The position numbers and the translations under genes were made by a program. Below are positions 1 through 6,860 of a stretch of 15,295 nucleotides of DNA, piece by piece (position 1 is the stretch's first letter; each line of letters opens with the position of its first letter). The notes beneath the pieces were generated by a model. It was given only the letters and a program-made list of their open reading frames with translations. It did not search any database and had not been told where the DNA came from. The stretch spans positions 1 to 15,295 of the forward strand of contig JAEWTC010000096.1 in NCBI GenBank assembly GCA_023459675.1, given 5' to 3'. Source of the DNA: Bacillota bacterium (lineage in GTDB: Bacteria > Bacillota > Clostridia > Christensenellales > Aristaeellaceae).

Positions 1-83
1 GAAGACTACAAGGTAGATAGGTCATCGGTGGAAGTGCAGTAATGCATGCAGCTTGATGATACTAATGGTCGAACGCTTTGTTC
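1..83 (+). rRNA. 23S ribosomal RNA, 3' end (partial)
   Basis: The first ~83 bases match the conserved 3' end of bacterial 23S rRNA: the GTAGATAGGT segment, then GGTGGAAGTGCAGTAATGCA, and finally TACTAATGGTCGA just before the mature end. The gene starts before the window. The exact 3' end cannot be read from the sequence; I place it near 83 by analogy with the Bacillus subtilis end (CGAGGACTTAACC). The 5S gene follows, so the rRNA operon runs on the plus strand. Confidence 0.95.
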
Positions 84-363
84 ACAATATTTAGTCTAAG
101 ACCAGCATTAGGAAATGATCTCTCTCAAAACTTATCCTTCATATACGGTTGTCAGGGCGCAGCCTGAGGTTAGGCGCAAGCCTCACCCCGGGGATACACC
201 CTGAACGAACCCGGATCCGGATGTTTCGTGTACACCCTCCCTTACAAACATCTCATCCGCGTTCACCCCGCCCCTGATACGGGCAAAACGAAGAGGTTAA
301 GGACTTACGGAATACGGCTCACCCCGCTCCCTCCTTCCCCTCCTCACTTCCTTAGTTCACCCT
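84..363 (+). other. 23S-5S internal transcribed spacer, no tRNA
   Basis: This 280-bp spacer separates 23S from 5S. I see no tRNA cloverleaf and no CCA-ended acceptor stem. It can form local stems: TCAGGG (152-157) with CCCTGA (199-204), enclosing TGAGG (165-169) with CCTCA (181-185); and GATGTTT (220-226) with AAACATC (246-252). These may be RNase processing structures, which is inference. It is long for a 23S-5S spacer. Confidence 0.8.
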
Positions 364-481
364 TTGCGGTGGCAATAGCCTGAGGGATCCACCTGTTCCC
401 ATACCGAACACAGAAGTTAAGCCTCAGCACGTCGATGGTACTTGGCTGGTAACGGCCCGGGAGAATAGATCGTCGCCGCAT
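364..481 (+). rRNA. rrf: 5S ribosomal RNA
   Basis: The segment carries the hallmarks of bacterial 5S: the terminal helix TGCGGTGGC near 365 with GTCGCCGCA ending at 480, the loop segment CCCATACCGAACACAGAAGTTAAGC, and the GATGGTACTTGG/GGGAGAATAGA arm. Length is about 118 nt, normal for the family. Ends are uncertain by one or two bases. It is the last gene of the rRNA operon and is followed within about 12 bp by a terminator. Confidence 0.96.
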
Positions 482-492
482 TCCAACATAAG

Positions 493-524
493 AACCGCCT
501 GCAGCAATGCAGGCGGTTTCTTTT
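493..524 (+). terminator. rRNA operon terminator 1 (GNRA-loop hairpin)
   Basis: An 11-bp perfect stem, AACCGCCTGCA (493-503) with TGCAGGCGGTT (508-518), is closed by the tetraloop GCAA and followed by TCTTTTATT. This is a standard intrinsic terminator 12 bp after 5S. Confidence 0.93.
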
Positions 525-660
525 ATTAAATAGTTGCCTCTCGGTTTCATAGTCGTTTCACTCCCTGCCGGTCGTGATACTCCTTCAAACATTCCACCTT
601 CGGGTCGCTTTCGGCTGCGCCGAAGCCGCCACCGGCGGCACGCTTCCCTTTGGTGCAGTC

Positions 661-724
661 GAATAGATCGTCGCCGCATTCCAACAGAAGAAACCGCCCG
701 CAGCAATGCGGGCGGTTTCTTCTA
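661..724 (+). repeat. Diverged second copy of 5S 3' tail plus terminator
   Basis: Bases 661-724 repeat 463-524 at an offset of 198 bp. The first 26 bases are identical and include the last 18 bases of 5S rRNA (GAATAGATCGTCGCCGCA). Downstream there is one T/G substitution, one extra A, and a paired T-A to C-G change in the terminator stem. The rest of 5S is absent, so this is not a functional second 5S gene. It looks like the remnant of a tandem 5S-terminator duplication. Confidence 0.88.
686..723. terminator. Second terminator, perfect 17-bp bidirectional hairpin
   Basis: The arm 686-702 pairs perfectly over 17 bp with 707-723, again with a GCAA loop (703-706). One side is A-rich and the other T-rich (GGTTTCTTCT), so the hairpin can terminate on both strands: as a backup for the rRNA operon, and possibly for minus-strand transcription arriving from the acetyltransferase gene that ends at 860. 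The latter role is inference. Confidence 0.85.
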
Positions 725-859
725 TTGAACTATGGCATCAATTGCTGCAAAACAAAACGGCGCGCTCTTTCACCCATGCACATAAATGCCAAACATCAAC
801 TCACATATTGGTTTACCATGATCCTTGCGCGATTGGATATTTAGCGAAACGCAGGGGAG

Positions 860-1339
860 CTAAAACGCCATCCGATACCGGTAGAACACGTGTCCGTACA
901 TCCGTACGGTGTCCAGCCTTTCAAACCCGTTTTTATCGTATAGCGCAAGGGCGTGTGGGTGATCCACGCTGACAAGCATGCGGATGCCGTCAAAGCCACG
1001 CGCTTTCACCGCGGCGACGACCTGCTTGAGCAGGCAGGAACCCACGCCCTTATTTTGCAGGGAGGCGGAAACGGCCACACGCGCAAGCTCGCAGGGGGTA
1101 TCCAAGTCCCAGCCGAACTCCGCAAGTTCGTCGTCCGGGCCTGCGGATGCGGCCGCGATCACCGTTCCCCGTTCCTCTTTCAAAACATACAGCGAACCAG
1201 TTTGAATGTCCCGCGCAACCAACGCTATTGTTGGATAATCCTCGTTCCAGGTGCAGCCCGGAGTTCCGATCAGGCTTTGGTAGAGCGAAAATATGCCGGG
1301 TGCGTCGGTCTCCTGTGCAACTTCAAATCGATAGCTCAT
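860..1339 (-). CDS. GNAT family N-acetyltransferase
   Basis: This 159-residue protein has the GNAT acetyl-CoA fold. The pyrophosphate-binding motif A is at residues 87-104 (RVAVSASLQNKGVG then SCLL, with the Q/R-x-x-G-x-G pattern as QNKGVG). Motif B near residues 129-140 (HALALYDKNGFE) is the usual tyrosine region close to the C terminus. It should transfer an acetyl group from acetyl-CoA to an amine; the acceptor cannot be told from sequence. I chose the ATG at 1337-1339 because GAGG lies 7 bases upstream and homology begins there. A longer open frame to 1492 adds 51 arginine-rich residues unlike a GNAT. It follows another GNAT gene on the same strand 158 bp away, and the two differ in sequence, so they are not a recent duplication. 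Confidence 0.87.
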   Translation of the reverse strand: MSYRFEVAQETDAPGIFSLYQSLIGTPGCTWNEDYPTIALVARDIQTGSLYVLKEERGTVIAAASAGPDDELAEFGWDLDTPCELARVAVSASLQNKGVGSCLLKQVVAAVKARGFDGIRMLVSVDHPHALALYDKNGFERLDTVRMYGHVFYRYRMAF

Positions 1340-1430
1340 GGCAATCCTCACTGTGCTGCGGTTGAGCTTTATCCCAAACGTGGCAGCCGTTCTCCCGATC
1401 GCCGTACCAGCGCAACAGGAGGCATGAAGA

Positions 1431-1460
1431 AGGCGAAGCCAGTGCTTGCCGGCTCCGCCT
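1431..1460 (-). terminator. Possible terminator between the two GNAT genes
   Basis: A 10-bp stem with one mismatch joins 1431-1440 to 1451-1460. Read on the minus strand it is followed by TCTTC, only a weak T tract. It could end transcription of the gene at 1498-1938, or merely be a chance hairpin in GC-rich DNA. Confidence 0.3.
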
Positions 1461-1497
1461 GCTCTCGTTCTACGGCGTATGGGGCAGGGCAATTGTC

Positions 1498-1938
1498 TTA
1501 GGATAATCGATAGGAAAATAAGTAGGCACGCTTCTCAAACCCCAGCTTTTCGTAGAAGGAATGCGCCTGCAAACGGGGAAATCCGGAATCAAGCTCTATG
1601 CGCTTTAACCCATAACGCCGGGCTGTTTCCATGGACGCGCGGATCAGCTGAGTGCCGCAACCCTCCCCGCGGTGGCATTCGTCTACGACCATCGCGTAAA
1701 TGTATGCGATCGATCCTTCCTGCCAGAAGTTATTGACGATCGCATAGGCACAGAAACCGACCACCGCACCGTTGACAACCGCACAAAGCAGTTCGTCGGC
1801 GTCAGACGTTATACCGCGGTAAAACACCTTGGCCAGCGCGGCTTCATCAATTTGCTTATCGGGCCAGAGCTGGCGAAACAGCGGGAGTACGGAAGGAAAA
1901 TCATCCTCAGTGGCGCTGCGAATCAGAAAATCCGTCAT
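1498..1938 (-). CDS. GNAT family N-acetyltransferase
   Basis: This 146-residue single-domain GNAT protein has an N terminus (MTDFLIRSATEDDFPSVLPL) that is the usual first beta strand and helix. Residues 83-99 (MVVDECHRGEGCGTQLI) form motif A with the acetyl-CoA pyrophosphate loop RGEGCG. AHSFYEKLGFEKRAYLFSY (125-143) is the C-terminal motif B region. It resembles the small-molecule and aminoglycoside-6'-type acetyltransferase group in layout, but the substrate is unknown and I would not predict drug resistance. The start is supported by AGGTAGGAT ending a few bases before the ATG. It lies 72 bp downstream of the 141-residue hypothetical gene and may share its transcript. Confidence 0.9.
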   Translation of the reverse strand: MTDFLIRSATEDDFPSVLPLFRQLWPDKQIDEAALAKVFYRGITSDADELLCAVVNGAVVGFCAYAIVNNFWQEGSIAYIYAMVVDECHRGEGCGTQLIRASMETARRYGLKRIELDSGFPRLQAHSFYEKLGFEKRAYLFSYRLS

Positions 1939-2010
1939 AATATCCTACCTGCGCATCGTTTTGGATATCGCTTATTACCGAGGCTGCGTGCCCGCCATGG
2001 CCGCAATGGC

Positions 2011-2436
2011 TTAGCGTTGTTTCTTCGGCTTTTCCGAACTCGCCGGCGTTTGGGCATCCGCCTGGGAAGGCGCGTTCGCAGGAATACAAACGGGCGGGGT
2101 TTGCTCCGCTTCGGCAGGCGCTTCATTGCCGGCCTCATCGGTATCCGCTTTTACCTTGGCATACTTTTGCGCGCGCAGGAGACTCAGCCGATCGTCGATC
2201 TCGCTGATCTCCGTAAACATGGCGGAAAGGTCCTCGGGCAGCTTCACGCCGTTATGCCACATTTCAAACGCCTGCAGGCTGAACTCGGTCAGCAGCTCGT
2301 GGCGGCGGGACTCCAGGTTGATCTCCGCCACGCGGAGTTTGGCGTTGCTGGCCAGGTGGGAGGCCGCGGAACCCATGGCCTGCATCAAATTCAAGACCGC
2401 GATCTTGAGCTTTCTGGAATAATTCGTCTTGGGCAT
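2011..2436 (-). CDS. Hypothetical helical protein with acidic, proline-rich tail
   Basis: I do not recognise this 141-residue protein. Residues 1-97 are predominantly helical by composition, with heptad-like spacing of hydrophobic residues (LMQAMGSAASHLASNAKLRV, then ELLTEFSLQAFEMW, then MFTEISEIDDRLSLLRAQ). Residues 98-141 are a low-complexity Ala/Pro/Glu/Gln tail with one cysteine (117) and a basic end (KPKKQR). There is no signal peptide or membrane segment. The helical part recalls small clostridial coiled-coil proteins that usually also carry a zinc ribbon, which is missing here. I chose the ATG at 2434-2436 because GGAG lies 8 bases upstream; the ATG at 2440-2442 and GTG at 2443-2445 sit too close to or inside that site. 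It lies 81 bp downstream of the lipid kinase gene on the same strand and is probably co-transcribed. Confidence 0.75.
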   Translation of the reverse strand: MPKTNYSRKLKIAVLNLMQAMGSAASHLASNAKLRVAEINLESRRHELLTEFSLQAFEMWHNGVKLPEDLSAMFTEISEIDDRLSLLRAQKYAKVKADTDEAGNEAPAEAEQTPPVCIPANAPSQADAQTPASSEKPKKQR

Positions 2437-2517
2437 GTACATCACTCCAATTTCTGCCGTTCGACACGTTAAGGTTGTTCGTTTACTTTTCGCTGCCGGT
2501 ATGGAAATATCCTGCCG

Positions 2518-3399
2518 TCAAACGGCCGCTTCCGCCTGATGTACCCAAAGGGAAGCGGGGTTGCAGGTGAACTGCACATGGTCGGCGGCCACAATCTCGC
2601 CGTCCAGGTTCAGATGCATGCCGGGCGCGTGCAGCGTGCAGCCCGCGGTGCGGTAATGCTTGGAAAACGCCTTGTTGATGATCGTGCCCTTCAAAAGCGC
2701 GGGGAGGCTCAAGAAAATCTTCCAGCGGGACAGCTTGTCGATCACCAGAATGTCAAAAACGCCGTCGTCCACCTTGCTGCGCGGCATAATGCGGATGCCG
2801 CTGCCGAAATACTGGCCGTTCGCGATAGAAAAATGCGAACAGACCTTATCGATCGTTTCGCCTTCCGCGGTGGTAATCCGCATGGGGATGGGTTTGAACC
2901 GCGTCAGCGTCACGAAAATTCCGTACAGGTAGGGCAGCTTGCCGTGCACGTGCTCCTTGGCTTTCAGCATGTTTTCCAGCACCATGACGTCAAACCCGGT
3001 GCCGCAGATGTTGATAAAGAAACGGTCGTTCGCAAGCCCCGTATCCACGCGGCGGGGCTTGTGCTGCAGCAGATAGTTTAGCGCGTCTTCCCAAAACTTC
3101 GGAATGCCCAGCGCTTTGGCAAAATCGTTGCCGTTTCCCGCGGGAAGGATGCCCAGCGCCGTTTCCGTACCGATCAGCCCTGCAGCCACCTCGTTCACCG
3201 TACCGTCGCCGCCCACGGCGATCACTGTGGAGTCTCCCCGCTGGGCCGCCTGCCGCGCAAGCTCCGTTGCGTGGCCTACGCGCTGGGTGACTAGCAGGGA
3301 ATAACCAACGTTGAGCTTGGACAGCAGCGCGCCTGCTTTTTCACCCACGGAGCTGGCGTAGCCGGCGCCGGATACGGGGTTCACAATCATCGTTATCAT
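2518..3399 (-). CDS. Diacylglycerol/lipid kinase family protein (YegS/DgkB type)
   Basis: This 293-residue cytosolic protein belongs to the DAGK catalytic-domain family, whose members phosphorylate diacylglycerol or related lipids with ATP and recycle diacylglycerol released during membrane and lipoteichoic acid turnover. Visible motifs are NPVSG (7-11), the nucleotide-binding GGDGTVNE (63-70), LPAGNGNDFA (85-94), and a C-terminal half with ANGQYFGSGIRIMP, DDGVFDILVI and LDGE (E268, the position of the conserved acidic catalytic residue). Length agrees with Bacillus DgkB/YegS (about 300). The exact lipid cannot be read from sequence. The ATG at 3397-3399 has GAGG 9 bases upstream and a promoter immediately before it. 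It is the first of four minus-strand genes and is divergent from the glycogen operon. Confidence 0.92.
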   Translation of the reverse strand: MITMIVNPVSGAGYASSVGEKAGALLSKLNVGYSLLVTQRVGHATELARQAAQRGDSTVIAVGGDGTVNEVAAGLIGTETALGILPAGNGNDFAKALGIPKFWEDALNYLLQHKPRRVDTGLANDRFFINICGTGFDVMVLENMLKAKEHVHGKLPYLYGIFVTLTRFKPIPMRITTAEGETIDKVCSHFSIANGQYFGSGIRIMPRSKVDDGVFDILVIDKLSRWKIFLSLPALLKGTIINKAFSKHYRTAGCTLHAPGMHLNLDGEIVAADHVQFTCNPASLWVHQAEAAV

Positions 3400-3428
3400 A
3401 TGGTATACCTCGGTTATGCTTTTGAGTT

Positions 3429-3457
3429 ATCTTACTCTGTTTTGGGTGGAATGTAAA
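3429..3457 (-). promoter_or_regulatory. SigA-type promoter for the lipid kinase gene
   Basis: On the minus strand, TTTACA (3457-3452) and TAAGAT (3434-3429) are separated by 17 bases. The expected transcript start near 3422 gives a leader of about 23 nt, ending in the GAGG ribosome site of the kinase gene. Confidence 0.7.
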
Positions 3458-3531
3458 GAAAGGATTAACGGCAATGCGCCGTTTAAACAGGCTTTGCGCC
3501 CGTTTTTACACCGTTCTGACAAAGAAACAAC

Positions 3532-3561
3532 TTGACGAAAGCGCTCGATTCGGCATACAAT
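3532..3561 (+). promoter_or_regulatory. SigA-type promoter of the glycogen operon
   Basis: TTGACG (3532-3537) and TACAAT (3556-3561) are separated by 18 bases, a near-consensus vegetative promoter. The start site should be near 3568. The spacer holds GAAAGCGCT (3537-3545), which resembles the core of a CcpA cre site but mismatches both outer conserved positions. The promoter lies inside the 5' extension of the glgB open frame, which argues against any glgB start before about 3570. Confidence 0.75.
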
Positions 3562-3666
3562 AAACGCACAGGAGACAGAGCAGTGAAATTCCGCATGCGC
3601 CCTTGGCAAAGAGGCACCAAGCGGCTTTCTTGTGATCCGTTGAATGAACAGGAAGGGACACGACTG

Positions 3667-5667
3667 ATGCTGTACAACGCGCCTTCCCAATCGGTTCGGG
3701 ATACCTTCCATCAGGGCACAAACCGCCGTGCGTACGAAATGCTGGGAGCGCACCCCGTGCTGGAGGGGGAAACCCGGAAATGGCATTTCTGCGTGTGGGC
3801 GCCGCATGCCAGGCGGGTTTCGCTGACCGGAAGCTTCAACGGCTGGGATCCGGATCGTCATCCCATGATCAAACAGCACGACGGCACATGGGAGCTGCGC
3901 CTGCCTGAGGATGCGCTCGCCCAGAACGCCCCGCAGGACGGCATTCCCCTGTATAAATACGCCGTTCTCGGCGCAGACGGCACTCTGCGCATGAAAACCG
4001 ATCCCTTCGGCTTCTTTTCGGAGCTGCGCCCGGGCACCGGCTCGCGTTTGTATGACCTCAGCGGGTATGCGTGGCGGGATCAGGCCTGGATGGAGAAGCG
4101 GTCTGTTTATAACCCCTACACAAGCCCCGTGAATATCTACGAGGTGCATCTAGGCTCCTGGCGGCGGCATGAGGACGGCAGTCTGCTGACGTACACGGAG
4201 CTTGCCGATCAGCTGATCCCTTACGTGCTGGAGATGGGCTATACGCACGTCGAGTTCCTGCCCGTGATGGAGCACCCGCTGGATATATCCTGGGGGTATC
4301 AGGTGCTCGGCTTTTTCGCGGCTACGTCGCGTTACGGCACGCCCAGGCAGCTGATGGAGCTGATTGACCGCTTTCATCAGGCGGGCGTCGGCGTGATTTT
4401 GGATTGGGTTCCCGCGCATTTCCCGCGGGACGAGGCCGGGCTGTACCATTGGGACGGCACCCCGCTGTACAGCCATCCCGACCCCAAACGCGGTGAGATT
4501 CCCCAATGGGGCACGATGCTGTTTGATTTCGGGCGCGGCGAGGTGTGCAGCTTCCTTTTGTCCAACGCGTGCTTCTGGCTGGAATGGTTCCATGCGGACG
4601 GGCTGCGTGTGGACGCGGTTTCCGGGCTGCTGTATTACGATTTCTGCAAGGAGCAAGGGCAGTGGCTGCCAAACGATTACGGCGGGCGCGAGAATATCGA
4701 CGCTATCCGTTTCCTGCGCCGCCTGAACGAAACTATATATCACGATTTTTCCGGCGTGATGATGATTGCCGAAGAGGCCAGCGCATACCCGATGATCACC
4801 GCGCCCACGTATCTGGGCGGGCTGGGATTCGGGTTCAAGTGGAACATGGGCTGGATGAACGATATTTTAAGCTATCTGAAAAAAGACCCGATCCACCGCC
4901 GGTACCACCACGACAAGCTTACGTTTTCGCTGTTCTACGCGTTTTCGGAAAACTATGTGCTGCCGTTCTCGCACGACGAGGTGGTGCACGGCAAGCACAG
5001 CATGCTGGATAAAAACCCCGGCGACCTGTGGCAGAAATTCGCGGGGCTTCGCACGGTGTACGCCTATACCATGGCGCACCCGGGCAAGAAACTCTTGTTC
5101 ATGGGCGGGGAGTTCGGCCAGTTCATCGAATGGAAGGTTGACGACCAGCTGGACTGGTTCTTGCTCCTGTACGACCGCCACCCGCAGGTGCAGGCCTGCG
5201 TGAAGGCGCTCAACCATTTCTACCGCAGCACGCCCGCGCTGTACGAGGTGGAAGATTCCTGGGACGGTTTCCAGTGGATCACCGCCAGCGATACCGACAA
5301 CAGCGTGCTTGCCTTCCTGCGCACGGACGCAGAGGGGAATTCCGTTCTCTGCATTGCCAACTTTACGCCGGTTTTCCATCCCATCTACCGCATCGGGCTG
5401 CCGCAGCCCGGCACGCTGACAGAGGTATTCAACACCGACCGTAAGGCATTCGGCGGCAGCGACCAGTACAACGCCTTCGAGATCGAGGCGGTGGAAGGGA
5501 TGTTCAACAGCTTCCCGTATCACGCGGACCTGTGCGTGCCGCCGATGAGCTGCAGCTATTTGCGCTACGAGAAGCTGAAAACCCCCGCGCTAGCGGAGGA
5601 CATACCCCCGGAGGATACGCAAACCCTGTTTGAGGAAACACCATCTGAAGGAGAGCGAACCGCATGA
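3667..5667 (+). CDS. glgB: 1,4-alpha-glucan branching enzyme (GH13)
   Basis: Branching enzyme cuts alpha-1,4-glucan chains and rejoins them by alpha-1,6 bonds to make branched glycogen. The 666-residue form has an N-terminal CBM48-like beta domain (residues ~39-61, WHFCVWAPHARRVSLTGSFN then GWD) and a GH13 barrel: region I DWVPAHF (246-252), nucleophile D316 in GLRVDAV, acid/base E369 in IAEEA, and D437 in FSHDEVVHGK. The 53- and 68-residue spacings between the three catalytic residues equal those I recall for E. coli GlgB (405, 458, 526). The ATG at 3667 has GGAAGGGA 8 bases upstream, and homology (FHQGTNRRAYEMLGAHP) begins soon after. An in-frame GTG at 3583 with AGGAGA upstream is an alternative giving 694 residues. 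The gene ends in a 4-bp ATGA overlap with glgC, so the two are translationally coupled. Confidence 0.96.
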   Translation: MLYNAPSQSVRDTFHQGTNRRAYEMLGAHPVLEGETRKWHFCVWAPHARRVSLTGSFNGWDPDRHPMIKQHDGTWELRLPEDALAQNAPQDGIPLYKYAVLGADGTLRMKTDPFGFFSELRPGTGSRLYDLSGYAWRDQAWMEKRSVYNPYTSPVNIYEVHLGSWRRHEDGSLLTYTELADQLIPYVLEMGYTHVEFLPVMEHPLDISWGYQVLGFFAATSRYGTPRQLMELIDRFHQAGVGVILDWVPAHFPRDEAGLYHWDGTPLYSHPDPKRGEIPQWGTMLFDFGRGEVCSFLLSNACFWLEWFHADGLRVDAVSGLLYYDFCKEQGQWLPNDYGGRENIDAIRFLRRLNETIYHDFSGVMMIAEEASAYPMITAPTYLGGLGFGFKWNMGWMNDILSYLKKDPIHRRYHHDKLTFSLFYAFSENYVLPFSHDEVVHGKHSMLDKNPGDLWQKFAGLRTVYAYTMAHPGKKLLFMGGEFGQFIEWKVDDQLDWFLLLYDRHPQVQACVKALNHFYRSTPALYEVEDSWDGFQWITASDTDNSVLAFLRTDAEGNSVLCIANFTPVFHPIYRIGLPQPGTLTEVFNTDRKAFGGSDQYNAFEIEAVEGMFNSFPYHADLCVPPMSCSYLRYEKLKTPALAEDIPPEDTQTLFEETPSEGERTA

Positions 5668-6833
5668 AGAAGAAACGCTGTATCGCGATGCTGCTGGCCG
5701 GCGGTCAGGGAAGCCGGCTGGGAATTCTGACCGAGGATATGGCAAAACCGGCTATTCCCTACGGCGGAAAGTACAGGATTATCGATTTTCCGCTGTCCAA
5801 CTGCACCAACAGCGGCATCGACGTCGTAGGCGTGCTGACCCAGTACCAGCCGCTGGAGCTGAACTCCTATATCGGCAGCGGCTCGCCCTGGGATCTGGAT
5901 CTTTCCTACGGCGGGGTTTACGTGCTGCCGCCCTATGTGAAGGGCAAGCACGGCGAATGGTACTCCGGCACGGCGAACGCAATTTATCAGAATATCGCGT
6001 TCATCCGGCAGTTTGACCCCGATCATGTGCTGATCCTTTCGGGCGATCACATTTATACCATGGATTACAACGCCATGCTCAATTACCATATCGAGAAGAA
6101 CGCGGACGCCACCATCGCCGTGCGCGAAGTGCCCTGGGAAGAAGCGCCGCGCTTTGGCATCATGAACACGGATGCGGAGAACAGCATCTACGAGTTCGAG
6201 GAAAAACCGGCCAACCCCAAGAACAATAAGGCCAGCATGGGCGTGTATATTTTCCGCTGGGACAAGCTCTTAAAGTACCTCACCGAGGACGCGCAGGTGC
6301 AGGGCTCCAGCAACGACTTCGGCAAAAACATCATCCCCAATATGCTTGCCGATCAGCAGCGCATGTTCGCCTATGATTTCGAGGGCTACTGGAAGGACGT
6401 CGGCACCATCGAAAGCCTGTGGGTCGCCAATATGGACCTCCTGCAAATGCCCATGCCCATCGATCTGTACGATAAGAACTGGCGCGTGTACGGCCGCAAT
6501 CCCGGCGAAACGCCGCATTTCATCGCCGCGGGGGCGACGGTGAAAAACTGCCTGGTCACCGAGGGCTGCGAGGTGTTCGGCGCGGTGTCGCACAGCGTGC
6601 TGTTTTCCGGCGTTACGGTGCTGGAAGGCGCGGTGGTGGAGGATTCCATCGTGATGCCCAACGCCGTGATCGAACGCGGGGCCATCGTGCGCCGCGCCAT
6701 CATCGCGGAGAACGCCGTCGTGGGCGCAGGCGCCGCGGTGGGCGAAAAGGACGGGGAAATCGCGGTGGTCGGCCACGCGGTGCAGGTGGAAAAGGGCGGC
6801 AGGATCAAGCCCGGGCAGCAGTACCGCGGTTAG
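5664..6833 (+). CDS. glgC: Glucose-1-phosphate adenylyltransferase, catalytic subunit
   Basis: This enzyme makes ADP-glucose from glucose-1-phosphate and ATP, the committed step of glycogen synthesis. The 389-residue protein has the nucleotide-binding GGQGSRL (13-19), KPAIPYGGKYRIIDF (28-42), GTANAIYQN (102-110), the metal-binding LSGDHIY (125-131, D128) and FEEKP (178-182) near the sugar-phosphate site. From about residue 285 it switches to hexapeptide repeats of a left-handed beta helix (for example CEVFGAVSHSVLFSGVTVLE), the oligomerisation and allosteric domain. The start is fixed by AAGGAGA 9 bases upstream and the ATGA overlap with glgB. It is intact at catalytic positions, unlike its partner gene glgD 27 bp downstream, with which it probably forms a mixed tetramer. 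Confidence 0.96.
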   Translation: MKKKRCIAMLLAGGQGSRLGILTEDMAKPAIPYGGKYRIIDFPLSNCTNSGIDVVGVLTQYQPLELNSYIGSGSPWDLDLSYGGVYVLPPYVKGKHGEWYSGTANAIYQNIAFIRQFDPDHVLILSGDHIYTMDYNAMLNYHIEKNADATIAVREVPWEEAPRFGIMNTDAENSIYEFEEKPANPKNNKASMGVYIFRWDKLLKYLTEDAQVQGSSNDFGKNIIPNMLADQQRMFAYDFEGYWKDVGTIESLWVANMDLLQMPMPIDLYDKNWRVYGRNPGETPHFIAAGATVKNCLVTEGCEVFGAVSHSVLFSGVTVLEGAVVEDSIVMPNAVIERGAIVRRAIIAENAVVGAGAAVGEKDGEIAVVGHAVQVEKGGRIKPGQQYRG

Positions 6834-6860
6834 CGGCGCGGATGGGAGAGGATGACGCAC

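Larger units (their letters stand above)
525..859. other. Non-coding gap between rRNA operon and acetyltransferase gene
   Basis: Apart from the repeat and terminator at 661-724, I find no convincing gene here. Bases 610-639 form two adjacent perfect hairpins: TTCGGC/GCCGAA (610-615 with 619-624, loop TGC) and GCCGCC/GGCGGC (625-630 with 634-639, loop ACC). Open frames crossing this region run through the 5S gene or the terminators and lack family resemblance. Bases 730-859 show nothing recognisable. Confidence 0.6.

Noticed and set aside
84..363. tRNA gene in the rRNA spacer
   Set aside because: Hairpins are present, but no T-loop GTTCRANNC in context, no acceptor stem and no anticodon arm could be assembled.
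344..706. Minus-strand open frame of 120 codons across the 5S region
   Set aside because: It runs antisense through the 5S gene and both terminators. Its repeated MRRRSI-type segments only reflect the duplicated 5S tail. An ATG near 551 has GGGAG upstream but reads straight through the hairpin and has no family resemblance.
1340..1492. 51-residue N-terminal extension of the first GNAT protein
   Set aside because: Arginine-rich and unlike a GNAT start; the internal ATG at 1337-1339 has its own ribosome site and begins the first beta strand.
860..1938. Toxin-antitoxin pair of GNAT type
   Set aside because: Both proteins are GNATs, with no small DNA-binding (RHH) antitoxin gene beside either, so the TacT-type arrangement is not supported.
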